DNA of 34,387 nt from Saprospiraceae bacterium. GTDB lineage: Bacteria; Bacteroidota; Bacteroidia; Chitinophagales; Saprospiraceae. The stretch spans positions 1-34,387 of the forward strand of contig JAHDGD010000031.1 of assembly GCA_020627825.1 (NCBI GenBank). The letters run 5' to 3'. The notes under the pieces were generated by a model. That model was not told where the DNA came from and made no database searches. It was given only the letters and a program-made list of their open reading frames with translations. The position numbers were made by a program, and so were the translations under genes. Of this stretch, positions 1 to 7,066 are shown piece after piece (within the stretch, counting starts at the first letter, position 1; each line of letters begins with the position of its first letter).

Positions 1-528
1 GCTTTCGAATTATGTCCTCCTGATCAGTTAAAAGCCGTTATTCTAGGCCAAGATCCTTATCATCAACCTGGACAAGCTATGGGGCTATCCTTTTCAGTTC
101 CTGTCGGAGTTAAAATCCCTCCTTCGTTGCGTAGAATATTTAAGGAGTTAATGGCAGATCAAGACATTGCATATCCTTTTTCAGGAGATCTTACAACTTG
201 GGCAAAAAATGGAGTGTTATTGTTGAATGCAATGATGACTGTGGAGCATAAAAGCCCAGGAAGTCATAAAAATATGGGTTGGCAAGAATTTACAGACGAT
301 GTCTTAAGAGCGATTAGTGATCATATGAAACATAAAGTTTTTCTATTGTGGGGGGCTTTCGCCCAAAAGAAAAAAGCATATATTGATCTAGATAAACACC
401 TTGTTTTAGAGGCAACTCATCCTTCTCCGCTTGCCGGGAATAAATTTTTTGGGTGTAGACATTTTTCTAAAACTAATGTATATTTAAAAGAAAACAATCA
501 AAAAACAATAGAATGGAAGCTCGATTAA
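1..528 (+). CDS. ung: uracil-DNA glycosylase, 5' end cut off by window edge
   Basis: Family 1 uracil-DNA glycosylase, which removes uracil from DNA to start base excision repair. The reading frame is open from base 1, so the gene begins outside the window; 175 residues are visible of the usual 220-230. The water-activating motif GQDPYH is at visible residues 16-21 (catalytic Asp18). It is followed by LLLNAMMTV, SHKNMGW, VFLLWG and the DNA-intercalation loop HPSPL, ending in FFGCRHFSKTN, all in family order. The ATG at 79 is internal, because the catalytic motif lies upstream of it. The 3' end overlaps the next gene by 16 bases, which suggests co-transcription. A GC-rich hairpin sequence at 353-364 lies inside the gene (see findings). 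Identification is firm. Confidence 0.97.
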   Translation, partial: AFELCPPDQLKAVILGQDPYHQPGQAMGLSFSVPVGVKIPPSLRRIFKELMADQDIAYPFSGDLTTWAKNGVLLLNAMMTVEHKSPGSHKNMGWQEFTDDVLRAISDHMKHKVFLLWGAFAQKKKAYIDLDKHLVLEATHPSPLAGNKFFGCRHFSKTNVYLKENNQKTIEWKLD

Positions 529-911
529 ATCGCATGATCCAAGTAGGGGCTTTTTTAGCAGGAATAGCCGTAATGTTTGGTGCATTAGGTGCACATTTAC
601 TACAGAACTATCTTTCGGTAACAGATTTGGAAATATGGAAGATAGGAGTCCAATATCAGTTTTATCATGCCATTGCAATTTTGGTGACAGCTGCAATTTA
701 TGCTCAGCATGATCGAAAAGGATTAAAATGGACGTATCGTTTTTTCCTTCTTGGTATATTTATTTTTTCAGGTAGTCTATACACACTATCTTTATCTCAT
801 ACACTTATAGGGACAAGACATTCTTGGCTAGGTGCAATTACTCCCATTGGTGGTATATTTTTTATTGTGGGTTGGATTAGTTTTTTCCTTTCATTTTTCA
901 GAAAAAAATAA
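513..911 (+). CDS. DUF423 family small membrane protein
   Basis: A 132-residue integral membrane protein with four predicted hydrophobic segments (about residues 10-30, 48-66, 75-95 and 105-128). The N-terminal GALGAHLL and the following W-x-I-G-x-Q-Y-Q-F-Y-H segment match the DUF423 (YgdD-like) family, whose biochemical function is unknown. The ATG at 513 overlaps the end of ung by 16 bases. An in-frame ATG at 534 would remove the overlap and give 125 residues, so the start is uncertain by seven codons. It ends two bases before the M32 peptidase gene, consistent with a three-gene operon. Family assignment is fairly sure; function cannot be given. Confidence 0.85.
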   Translation: MEARLNRMIQVGAFLAGIAVMFGALGAHLLQNYLSVTDLEIWKIGVQYQFYHAIAILVTAAIYAQHDRKGLKWTYRFFLLGIFIFSGSLYTLSLSHTLIGTRHSWLGAITPIGGIFFIVGWISFFLSFFRKK

Positions 912-913
912 TA

Positions 914-2398
914 ATGGATTATAAAGCATACAAAGCTTACATGTCTAAGATTGCAGACATAGGACACTCTATTGCTGTTCTTTCATGGGACAAAGAAGTG
1001 AATCTGCCTTCTGGAAGCGCTGCTTTCAGGTCTCAGCAAGTTGCTACGCTTTCAAGTATCGTCCACGAAATGTTGACAAAACCTTCTTTTGGCGAAAGCC
1101 TAAAAGACTTAGTTGAAGACCCTACTCTCACTAACAAAGAGAAAAACAACGTACAGTTAACCTTGAAAGAATATAAAAAAGCTACAAATTTCGATGAAGA
1201 ATTTGTAATCAAACGATCGATGCTCACATCGAAAGCTTTTCATGCATGGTTAGATGCTCGAAAAAAGAACGACTGGCAAGCATATCGTCCAGCCTTAGAG
1301 GAATTGGTCATTTTAAAACGAGAAGAAGCAAGATTATTGGGAGATGCTGACCATCCTTATGACAATTTACTGGATATCTATGAACCAGGTATGACCGTTC
1401 AAAAATTAGATGTCATCTTTAAAGATGTGAAGAATGAATTGCTGCCGCTGATTAAAAAATGTACATCTTACGAAAAAGTAGATGATTCATTTTTGACACA
1501 GTCCTATGATGAAGAAAAACAATGGGCATACGGCTTGGAGGTACTAGAGGCAATAGGATATGATTTTACAATGGGTAGGCAAGATAAAAGTACACATCCA
1601 TTTACCACAAGTTTTTCTCCTCAAGATGTTCGTGTAACAACTCGTGTAAATGAACATGATTTTTCAGATATGCTATGGTCTTCTATACATGAAGGAGGTC
1701 ATGCTTTGTATGAGCAAGGGTTGCCTATTTCTGAATATGGTCTACCATCAGGCTCTTATATGAGTTTAGGTATTCATGAATCTCAATCTCGTTTATGGGA
1801 AAACAATGTGGCTAGGGATTTTGCCTTTTGGGAATATCAATTTCCGTTACTTAAGGATCGATTTCCAAATCAGTTAGCTGATGTTTCACTTCACGACTTT
1901 ATGAAAGCCATAAACAATATCGAACCGAATTTGATACGAACTGAAAGTGATGAATTGCATTATCATTTTCATGTAATGATCCGATATGAAATCGAAAAGA
2001 AATTAATAGAAGGCTCTATTGAAGTGTCAGAATTGAAAGAGTATTGGAATGATGCATATGATGATTATTTGGGTCTACGCCCAAAAGATGATTTAACCGG
2101 AATTCTACAGGATATTCATTGGTCGCATGGAAGTTTTGGGTATTTTCCTACCTATTCACTTGGAAGCTTTTATGCTGCTCAATTTTATGAGCAAGCCAAA
2201 CAGGATATCTACAGACTAGAAGAAAAATTATCAAATGGTGACTCTAGTGAATTACTTTCATGGTTAAGAACTAATATTCACAGTAAAGGGCATACAATGG
2301 AGGCAGAAGAACTGTGCAAAGAAATTACTGGAAGTGGATTGAAATTACATCCATTTATTAACTACATTGAACGAAAGTTCAATAGGCTTTATAGCTAG
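914..2398 (+). CDS. M32 family metallocarboxypeptidase (carboxypeptidase Taq type)
   Basis: A 494-residue cytoplasmic zinc carboxypeptidase that releases C-terminal amino acids from peptides. The family length is about 500. Family motifs are all present in order: HPF at 228-230, DVRVT at 238-242, the zinc site HEGGH at 259-263 (His259, Glu260, His263), and HESQSRLWEN from 288, where Glu289 is the expected third zinc ligand. RTESDELHYHFH and the GLRPKDDLTG segment further on also fit the family. No signal peptide is seen. The ATG at 914 lies two bases after the DUF423 stop, so the gene is probably translated from the same transcript as ung. Nothing looks damaged. Confidence 0.96.
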   Translation: MDYKAYKAYMSKIADIGHSIAVLSWDKEVNLPSGSAAFRSQQVATLSSIVHEMLTKPSFGESLKDLVEDPTLTNKEKNNVQLTLKEYKKATNFDEEFVIKRSMLTSKAFHAWLDARKKNDWQAYRPALEELVILKREEARLLGDADHPYDNLLDIYEPGMTVQKLDVIFKDVKNELLPLIKKCTSYEKVDDSFLTQSYDEEKQWAYGLEVLEAIGYDFTMGRQDKSTHPFTTSFSPQDVRVTTRVNEHDFSDMLWSSIHEGGHALYEQGLPISEYGLPSGSYMSLGIHESQSRLWENNVARDFAFWEYQFPLLKDRFPNQLADVSLHDFMKAINNIEPNLIRTESDELHYHFHVMIRYEIEKKLIEGSIEVSELKEYWNDAYDDYLGLRPKDDLTGILQDIHWSHGSFGYFPTYSLGSFYAAQFYEQAKQDIYRLEEKLSNGDSSELLSWLRTNIHSKGHTMEAEELCKEITGSGLKLHPFINYIERKFNRLYS

Positions 2399-2417
2399 AT
2401 TTTACTATTCATTACAA

Positions 2418-2450
2418 ACTTAAAATTGTTCAATTATTGATAAGTTTTTT
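2418..2450 (+). terminator. possible intrinsic terminator after the M32 peptidase gene
   Basis: Outer arms ACTTA (2418-2422) and TAAGT (2441-2445) enclose an inner pair AATTG/CAATT with a TT loop, and six T follow. The stem is AT-only and interrupted, so this is a weak candidate. Its position 20 bases after a stop codon is what supports it. Confidence 0.35.
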
Positions 2451-2596
2451 GTCAAATATTAGCGACAATTCATCAACATATGAAAATAATTTTTAATTTT
2501 AAGAGTAATTAAAACGAGTGTAACACTTAAAAAGCTCATTTTCAATTACAAAAGCTAAAGAGCTTGACTAATTTTTTTAACTTAAAACCATTATTT

Positions 2597-3004
2597 ATGA
2601 AAATTCAGTTACTACTTATTTTCACATTACTGTTAACTTTCACTTTTGAGGCACACGCTGTAAATTCTGTTGCTTTAGAAACTGAAAATTCTTCGCTTAC
2701 TGTAACCAATGATCAGCAAAACGTATTCACAAAAGTTGGTAATTGGTTTAAAAAGCAAAAAAACAAAGTTGTAAAGTTTGTTACTAAGAAACTTATGGCA
2801 ATTGACTGGAGTGATCCTGCTACTGTATTGAGATATGCAATTATAGGATTAATTGTAGGTCTATTACTTTCAATTACATCTGTTATTCTTGCTTTCGTAG
2901 CACCTGGTATTATCGTATCGATCGTATCTTGGGTATCTTACTTAGCTTGGCTTGCTGGTGTAGTGTTATTCTGGTACTGGGTATACCTTAAGTTTATCGC
3001 TTAA
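2597..3004 (+). CDS. small exported or membrane protein of unknown function
   Basis: Not recognised as a named family. The ATG at 2597 gives 135 residues. The frame can be extended to a TTG at 2564, but the ATG places a clean signal peptide (MKIQLLLIFTLLLTF, cleavage after AHA) at the start. The mature part has a Lys-rich amphipathic stretch (KVGNWFKKQKNKVVKF), then a short WSDPATVLRYA segment leading into two hydrophobic helices and a C-terminal YLKFIA. This looks like a small inner-membrane protein with a basic periplasmic or interfacial region. It stands alone between two terminator-like hairpins. The leader before it contains overlapping hairpins formed by AAGCTC (2532-2537) and GAGCTT (2560-2565). 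Confidence 0.75.
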   Translation: MKIQLLLIFTLLLTFTFEAHAVNSVALETENSSLTVTNDQQNVFTKVGNWFKKQKNKVVKFVTKKLMAIDWSDPATVLRYAIIGLIVGLLLSITSVILAFVAPGIIVSIVSWVSYLAWLAGVVLFWYWVYLKFIA

Positions 3005-3030
3005 TAACACTTAGTAAATAAAACATAAAA

Positions 3031-3061
3031 ACCTGCTCTTTTAAAAGAGTGGGTTTTTTTT
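3031..3061 (+). terminator. intrinsic terminator of the small membrane protein gene
   Basis: A ten-base-pair stem ACCTGCTCTT (3031-3040) / AAGAGTGGGT (3045-3054, with two G-U pairs) and a TTAA loop is followed by a run of T to 3061. It lies 26 bases after the stop codon at 3004 and is a textbook rho-independent terminator. Confidence 0.85.
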
Positions 3062-3224
3062 ATGCCTAATCAGATAACAAAAAAAATAGAATATATCAAG
3101 ATAAATAATGTTATTTCGGACTTTGTTTAAACCAAAATATGCATTAGAGCTCTGTTATGTGGGTTGAAAATACTATAAAATCAGGCGATTTGAAAGATTG
3201 AACATAGCATTGCAATGGTTTATC

Positions 3225-3245
3225 TAAAAACGCCAACGAAGCGTT
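3225..3245 (-). terminator. possible terminator of the sulfurtransferase gene
   Basis: Read on the minus strand, AACGC and GCGTT (plus positions 3241-3245 and 3229-3233) pair around a 7-base loop and are followed by five U. The stem is short. It sits about 50 bases beyond the stop codon of the sulfurtransferase. Confidence 0.45.
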
Positions 3246-3297
3246 GATTTTAACATAGTTTATGCCAGTAAAAGATTGTCTATTGAATAATTCGGCA

Positions 3298-4125
3298 TTA
3301 ATCTACAAATAACTTTGATCGCTCAGCCCATTCAGTCCAAGATCCATCGTATATACTCATTTTATTTTCTCTTATGGTAGAAGCAGCTAAATGCACAATA
3401 CAGGCTGTTAATCCTGATCCACAGGAAAAAACCAATTCTTCATCGGAAGTATAAGATTTAAATATAGATTCTAAGGCTTTTGATGATTTTAATTTACCGT
3501 TATCTAATACCATTTTGAAAGGTATATTTGATGATCCATCAATAGATCCACTTTTAAGGTGTATCCTTGGTTCAGGACTAGTTCCAGAAAATCGTCCTTC
3601 TGAACGCGCATCAATTATTTTAAAGCTAGGTGCACTCAAATTTCTTTGAATGTCATCATATGATTTAATCGATTTGTGATCAATACTACATGTAAAAGAT
3701 CCATTTCCGGGACGTGTTCTTGAAGTTCTAGATATCACTTCCCCACCTTCTTCAACCCATTCTGAAAGTCCGCCATTCAATACTTGTACTGTCTCTACTC
3801 CTATCGTTTTCAAAATCCACCATGCTCTTGCTGCTGTGTAAATTCCTAGATTGTCATACACAATTACTTTTGAGTTTCTTGACAGTCCGATTGATTTTAC
3901 AAATGCATCAAGCTGAACTTTACTGGGAAAAGTATTTGGAAATGGCGCAGAAGGAAAACTTAATTCGGATTTTAAATCAACGATAAAACTACCTGGAATC
4001 ATTGAGTCTGGGTATTTTGCAATAAGCATCGATTTATTAGAAGAGGGACTTACGTCCAAAATGATTACATCTTCATCTTGTATGGAGGTGATCAGGTCCT
4101 TAGGGGATATTAATGGGTTTTTCAT
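3298..4125 (-). CDS. thiosulfate/3-mercaptopyruvate sulfurtransferase (two rhodanese domains)
   Basis: Tandem-rhodanese sulfurtransferase that moves a sulfane sulfur from thiosulfate or 3-mercaptopyruvate to a thiophilic acceptor. The ATG at 4125 gives 275 residues; the frame reaches a TTG at 4155, which is less likely. The N-terminal inactive rhodanese domain has VIVYDNLGIYTAARAWW. The C-terminal domain carries the active loop CGSGLTA with the catalytic Cys near residue 235. This CGSG(V/L)TA loop is typical of mercaptopyruvate-type enzymes, while thiosulfate enzymes more often have CRxGxT. No signal peptide is visible, so it is probably cytoplasmic. It is a single gene with no clear link to its neighbours. 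Confidence 0.93.
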   Translation of the reverse strand: MKNPLISPKDLITSIQDEDVIILDVSPSSNKSMLIAKYPDSMIPGSFIVDLKSELSFPSAPFPNTFPSKVQLDAFVKSIGLSRNSKVIVYDNLGIYTAARAWWILKTIGVETVQVLNGGLSEWVEEGGEVISRTSRTRPGNGSFTCSIDHKSIKSYDDIQRNLSAPSFKIIDARSEGRFSGTSPEPRIHLKSGSIDGSSNIPFKMVLDNGKLKSSKALESIFKSYTSDEELVFSCGSGLTACIVHLAASTIRENKMSIYDGSWTEWAERSKLFVD

Positions 4126-4237
4126 TATATTTTGTATTATAAAAATAGCATTCAAGAAATCGTTAGATTCTCAATACATTTTTTTGAAAGTGATCCAATA
4201 AGCTGATCAAAACGGATATATGTTCTATATAAATCGA

Positions 4238-4489
4238 TTATTGCTGTTCCAATTCTTTTGTCTTCTTATTATTTCTCCACCACAGAAAACCTAATATACT
4301 AACTAGTAAATAAGGAAAAGCAAAAATATATAAGATACCGTTATTTAATCCTTTTGCAGCACTACCCCCATTGGATAAATTGGATTCAGCTGACATTCTA
4401 CACATAGGACATTGTGCGAGTAAATCACCTAAAGGCAAACTAACACAAACAACTAAACAGATTAATGCAATAAATAAACTACGTCTCAT
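4238..4489 (-). CDS. small exported CPMC-motif membrane protein
   Basis: The ATG at 4489 gives 83 residues, starting MRRSLFIALICLVVC, a signal peptide that probably ends near LLAQ. It is followed at once by CPMCRM, a CxxC pair that would sit at the periplasmic N terminus. Then come LNNGILYIFAFPYLLVS (one transmembrane helix) and a short basic tail. A GTG at 4573 is also in frame but would overlap the DUF420 gene deeply and bury the signal peptide. It starts 8 bases after the DUF420 stop, as the last gene of the SCO-like/DUF420 unit. Function is unknown; the exported CxxC next to oxidase-assembly-type genes suggests a metal-binding or redox role, which is inference. Confidence 0.72.
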   Translation of the reverse strand: MRRSLFIALICLVVCVSLPLGDLLAQCPMCRMSAESNLSNGGSAAKGLNNGILYIFAFPYLLVSILGFLWWRNNKKTKELEQQ

Positions 4490-4497
4490 ACATTTTT

Positions 4498-5040
4498 TTA
4501 ATAGCACGGAGCCAACATTAAATAACAGATTGGTCCTGTAAAACAAACATATAGCCAAATAGGAAATACCCACCTAGCCATTCTTTTATGCTTTTCTACT
4601 AAATGTGCATATCCTCGTATAAAGGTAAACAAAATAAAAGGAAAAATAATGGCAGCACTTAGGACATGCGTGATCAATAAAAAGAAATAAATGGTCTTTG
4701 AAATACCTTCCTTACAGTATGTTGTGGGTTCACTTGTTGTATGATATGCCACATAAGACAATAAAAAGACAAGGCTCAATCCCATTGCAATCATAATCAT
4801 ATTTCTATGGGCACTTATGTTTTTCTTTTTTATAAAGTATAAGGCTAGTAGAAGAAATACTCCTGCTATAGCATTTACGGCACTATGAAATGGTGGAAGA
4901 AAATGTAATGGTCCATCTACAGGGAGTTTGATATAACGCATAGAAACAACTACACCAATAATTACGACAGTTAAAGCCCAAGCCCATGGTTTTAACTTTT
5001 TCTCTAGTTCCGGTCTAGGATTCAATGAATTATTTTTCAT
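4498..5040 (-). CDS. DUF420 family membrane protein
   Basis: A 180-residue protein with about five hydrophobic segments. The pattern LPPFHSAVNA, then AHRNMIMIAM, FLLSYVAYH, and a later LLITHVLSAA matches the DUF420 family (YozB-like), with its conserved intramembrane histidines. DUF420 genes often lie beside SCO and cytochrome oxidase genes, and a role in oxidase assembly or heme/copper handling has been suspected from that context only. It overlaps the upstream SCO-like gene by 11 bases and is followed 8 bases later by the CPMC gene, so the three are surely co-transcribed. The family call is good; the function is open. Confidence 0.88.
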   Translation of the reverse strand: MKNNSLNPRPELEKKLKPWAWALTVVIIGVVVSMRYIKLPVDGPLHFLPPFHSAVNAIAGVFLLLALYFIKKKNISAHRNMIMIAMGLSLVFLLSYVAYHTTSEPTTYCKEGISKTIYFFLLITHVLSAAIIFPFILFTFIRGYAHLVEKHKRMARWVFPIWLYVCFTGPICYLMLAPCY

Positions 5041-5578
5041 CTTCTCTTATTAAAGTGATTTTATCTTTTTTCTCTACAGGTAACAAAATAACCGTATGTT
5101 CGTATGCTTTTTTAAATTGGTCAACAGATCGACCGTAGGTTTTACGAATCTTATTCTCCTTTGTAAGTATAAGACGCTCTTCCGAGTCGAAAAAAGCTGT
5201 CTGAGCAGAAAGAGGAAACCGTTGGATTGTTTTAGAATAAATAGTATCTGAAAAACTAGCTAGATTTAGATTAGAATACAAAGCGGTAATAGCAAGATCA
5301 GATCTATTTTTCATACTTTCGCCAAGAAACTGTAGATCTTTTTCATCTTGCTCATTTTCCATTTTTAAGTATAGATTTACAATCTTATCCTCAGCATCAA
5401 AAAATGTAGAATCCTTGGACAGCAAAAATTCTTTTTGCTCTAAAGCAAGATCCTTCATTTCTTTCAATTCCTCAAGCGCATCTTTTCTATATTGGAAACC
5501 AGAACGTAAGTACAAATAACTTACTGCAGGAAAAATAAAAATCAAGGTAACGACTAATATGGGCTTGAAATACTTCAA
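5030..5578 (-). CDS. membrane-anchored SCO-like protein lacking the copper-binding cysteines
   Basis: 182 residues with an N-terminal signal anchor (about residues 5-25) and a soluble, presumably periplasmic domain. The N terminus (membrane anchor, then YLRSGFQYRKDALEEL) and the gene order (after cox, before DUF420) resemble Bacteroidota SCO1/SenC proteins, which deliver copper to CuA. However, the protein contains no cysteine at all, so the CxxxC copper site is absent. The only histidine, His161 in AYEHTVILLP, sits where SCO proteins keep their distal copper-ligand His before the last strand. The start is a TTG at 5578: an in-frame stop lies four codons upstream and the next ATG would remove the anchor. 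A promoter at 5607-5636 fits this start. The SCO relationship is inference from weak similarity and position. Confidence 0.6.
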   Translation of the reverse strand: MKYFKPILVVTLIFIFPAVSYLYLRSGFQYRKDALEELKEMKDLALEQKEFLLSKDSTFFDAEDKIVNLYLKMENEQDEKDLQFLGESMKNRSDLAITALYSNLNLASFSDTIYSKTIQRFPLSAQTAFFDSEERLILTKENKIRKTYGRSVDQFKKAYEHTVILLPVEKKDKITLIREDEK

Positions 5579-5606
5579 CTGTATATTTTATTTATAAAAC
5601 AAGACA

Positions 5607-5636
5607 CAAAGTAAATTGATTAACGCTTGTGTCAAA
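5607..5636 (-). promoter_or_regulatory. promoter of the SCO-like/DUF420/CPMC unit, overlapped by an inverted repeat
   Basis: On the minus strand TTTG (5636-5633) is followed after 18 bases by TTACTTTG (5614-5607), a one-mismatch fit to the Bacteroidota -7 box TAnnTTTG. Transcription would start near 5600, about 22 bases before the TTG start. Arms GACACAA (5603-5609) and TTGTGTC (5627-5633) form a perfect 7-bp inverted repeat that touches both boxes, a layout that suits a repressor site. Confidence 0.5.
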
Positions 5637-5664
5637 TTTTGGTAAATTTGGGCGAAAGCCCCTT

Positions 5665-5703
5665 AAAAAAAAGTGCTTACTACTACCCGTAATAAACACT
5701 TTT
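5665..5703 (-). terminator. intrinsic terminator ending the ACIII-oxidase operon
   Basis: On the minus strand, AAAAGTGTTTA (5703-5693) pairs with TAAGCACTTTT (5679-5669) over 11 positions with one G-U, with a 13-base loop and a further U run (plus-strand A at 5665-5668). It lies just after the stop of the subunit IV gene at 5726 and separates the oxidase operon from the SCO-like unit. Confidence 0.75.
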
Positions 5704-5725
5704 CTATTTCTTAAAATAAGAAAGA

Positions 5726-6154
5726 TTACTGTAAATCTTCTTTTGTCCATTTATAATCAATAGCACCCATTTCTTTGGATCCCATATCTTTTACACCCAG
5801 TTCGTTTCGCTCTTCTACCTTATCTCTTTTAGTCTTCCAATAATCGCCTTCAAGAAAGAATGCAATAATTGCCCACACTAATAGAAGGACAGGTAAAAGT
5901 ACAGAACGTACCAATCCTGGAACTTCATATCGCATGTGCATAAATTCATAAATAATAAATTTAGCTTTGTATAGTGACAATACAATAATCAACAATGCAG
6001 CCACATAAACTACCCATCTTATATTTTGCATCCCGTCCATAATATGCCCTTTACCAAATAAGGACACTCCTACTTCGATTAGTGTTATAACTGCAAGAAT
6101 ACCTAAACCTACGTATACTTGTCTTATCGCTTTTGAATGATCTTCGTGAGCCAT
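5726..6154 (-). CDS. cytochrome c oxidase subunit IV (prokaryotic COX4 type)
   Basis: A 142-residue small oxidase subunit with three transmembrane helices (about 13-33, 45-65 and 80-102). The middle segment ending LSLYKAKFIIYEFMHMRYE followed by a third helix is the pattern of the prokaryotic cytochrome c oxidase subunit IV family. These subunits stabilise the oxidase and carry no cofactor. The protein has a charged C-terminal tail of about 40 residues (EGDYWKTKRDKVEERNE onward) that is longer than in many homologues. It is the last gene of the operon, 28 bases after the second subunit III gene, and is followed by the terminator at 5665-5703. Confidence 0.88.
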   Translation of the reverse strand: MAHEDHSKAIRQVYVGLGILAVITLIEVGVSLFGKGHIMDGMQNIRWVVYVAALLIIVLSLYKAKFIIYEFMHMRYEVPGLVRSVLLPVLLLVWAIIAFFLEGDYWKTKRDKVEERNELGVKDMGSKEMGAIDYKWTKEDLQ

Positions 6155-6182
6155 TTTAATATTGTTTAGTGTGTGTTAGGAA

Positions 6183-7049
6183 TTAAAGTAAATAAAATAC
6201 TAGGAATACAAATACCCATACAAGGTCGACAAAGTGCCAGTAGAGTCCTATTTTCTCTACCATTTCATATCCATTTTTTCGTTCTACATAGACACCACTA
6301 GCTGCATTTAGCATGATGATGATTAAGAAGACAACACCAGAAAATACGTGAAATCCGTGAAAACCTGTAATAAAGAAAAACAAGGCACCAAAAGCTTTAG
6401 GACCGAATTCTTGTTTTTTTACAACGCCTGAATCTTCACCACTCGTTACTTGATATTCTCTTTGAACGAATTCTCCATTGTGCTTGTGGATGAGGTAACT
6501 TTCACCAGCTTCGAAAGTTTCTTTTTCTGCACCAGGAGCATATGGATCACCATGATCATCCATAAGATAGATACCACTCTCTGTATGGGTTCCAAACGGA
6601 TTTGTAGTTACGGACATGTGTTCATGACCGATAAGATTCGTCCATTCCCATGCTTGACAGCTCAAGAAACCGATACCACCTATAATAGTAAGGATCATCC
6701 AAAACACCACACCTTTTCTATTTTCTCTAGCCCCTTCTTGCACAGCACGTACCATTGTAACAGAAGATACAATCAACAAGAATGACATAACGGTTACGAA
6801 AATAAGAGGTAACCCTGAAAATCCACCTGGAAATGTTTGGAAAACAAAGTCTGGAACAGGCCAAGTAGGTGAACTAATTCTTAATGCACCGTATGCAATT
6901 AAGAAACCGCTGAATGTAAAAGCATCAGACAGTAAGAAATACCACATCATTAACTTTCCATAAGAAGCTTTAAAAGGCCTTTTTCCACCTTTCCATTCTT
7001 CCCCTGGAATCGCTTCAACACCATGCTGAATTGCTGTATCTGTAGCCAT
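6183..7049 (-). CDS. cytochrome c oxidase subunit III, long form
   Basis: A 288-residue heme-copper oxidase subunit III. The N-terminal KLMMWYFLLSDAFTFSGFL, the CQAWEW segment with its following GHEH, and the C-terminal FITGFHGFHVFSG and YWHFVDLVWVFVF are family hallmarks. Between helices, about residues 143-213 form a hydrophilic insertion (DDHGDPYAPGAEKE and onward) not present in the shorter copy next to it. Subunit III has no redox metal and helps proton uptake and stability of subunit I. It lies 17 bases after the short copy. A tandem pair of subunit III genes is common in Bacteroidota ACIII-oxidase clusters, so both are probably parts of one enzyme. Confidence 0.92.
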   Translation of the reverse strand: MATDTAIQHGVEAIPGEEWKGGKRPFKASYGKLMMWYFLLSDAFTFSGFLIAYGALRISSPTWPVPDFVFQTFPGGFSGLPLIFVTVMSFLLIVSSVTMVRAVQEGARENRKGVVFWMILTIIGGIGFLSCQAWEWTNLIGHEHMSVTTNPFGTHTESGIYLMDDHGDPYAPGAEKETFEAGESYLIHKHNGEFVQREYQVTSGEDSGVVKKQEFGPKAFGALFFFITGFHGFHVFSGVVFLIIIMLNAASGVYVERKNGYEMVEKIGLYWHFVDLVWVFVFLVFYLL

Positions 7050-7066
7050 TTATATTATAGTTTAGT

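Noticed and set aside
2564-2596. Non-ATG upstream starts for several genes (for example the TTG at 2564, TTG at 4155, GTG at 4573 and TTG at 20920)
   Set aside because: In each case an ATG shortly downstream places the signal peptide or first conserved segment at the N terminus. Only the SCO-like gene at 5578 has no ATG alternative, so its TTG start is kept.
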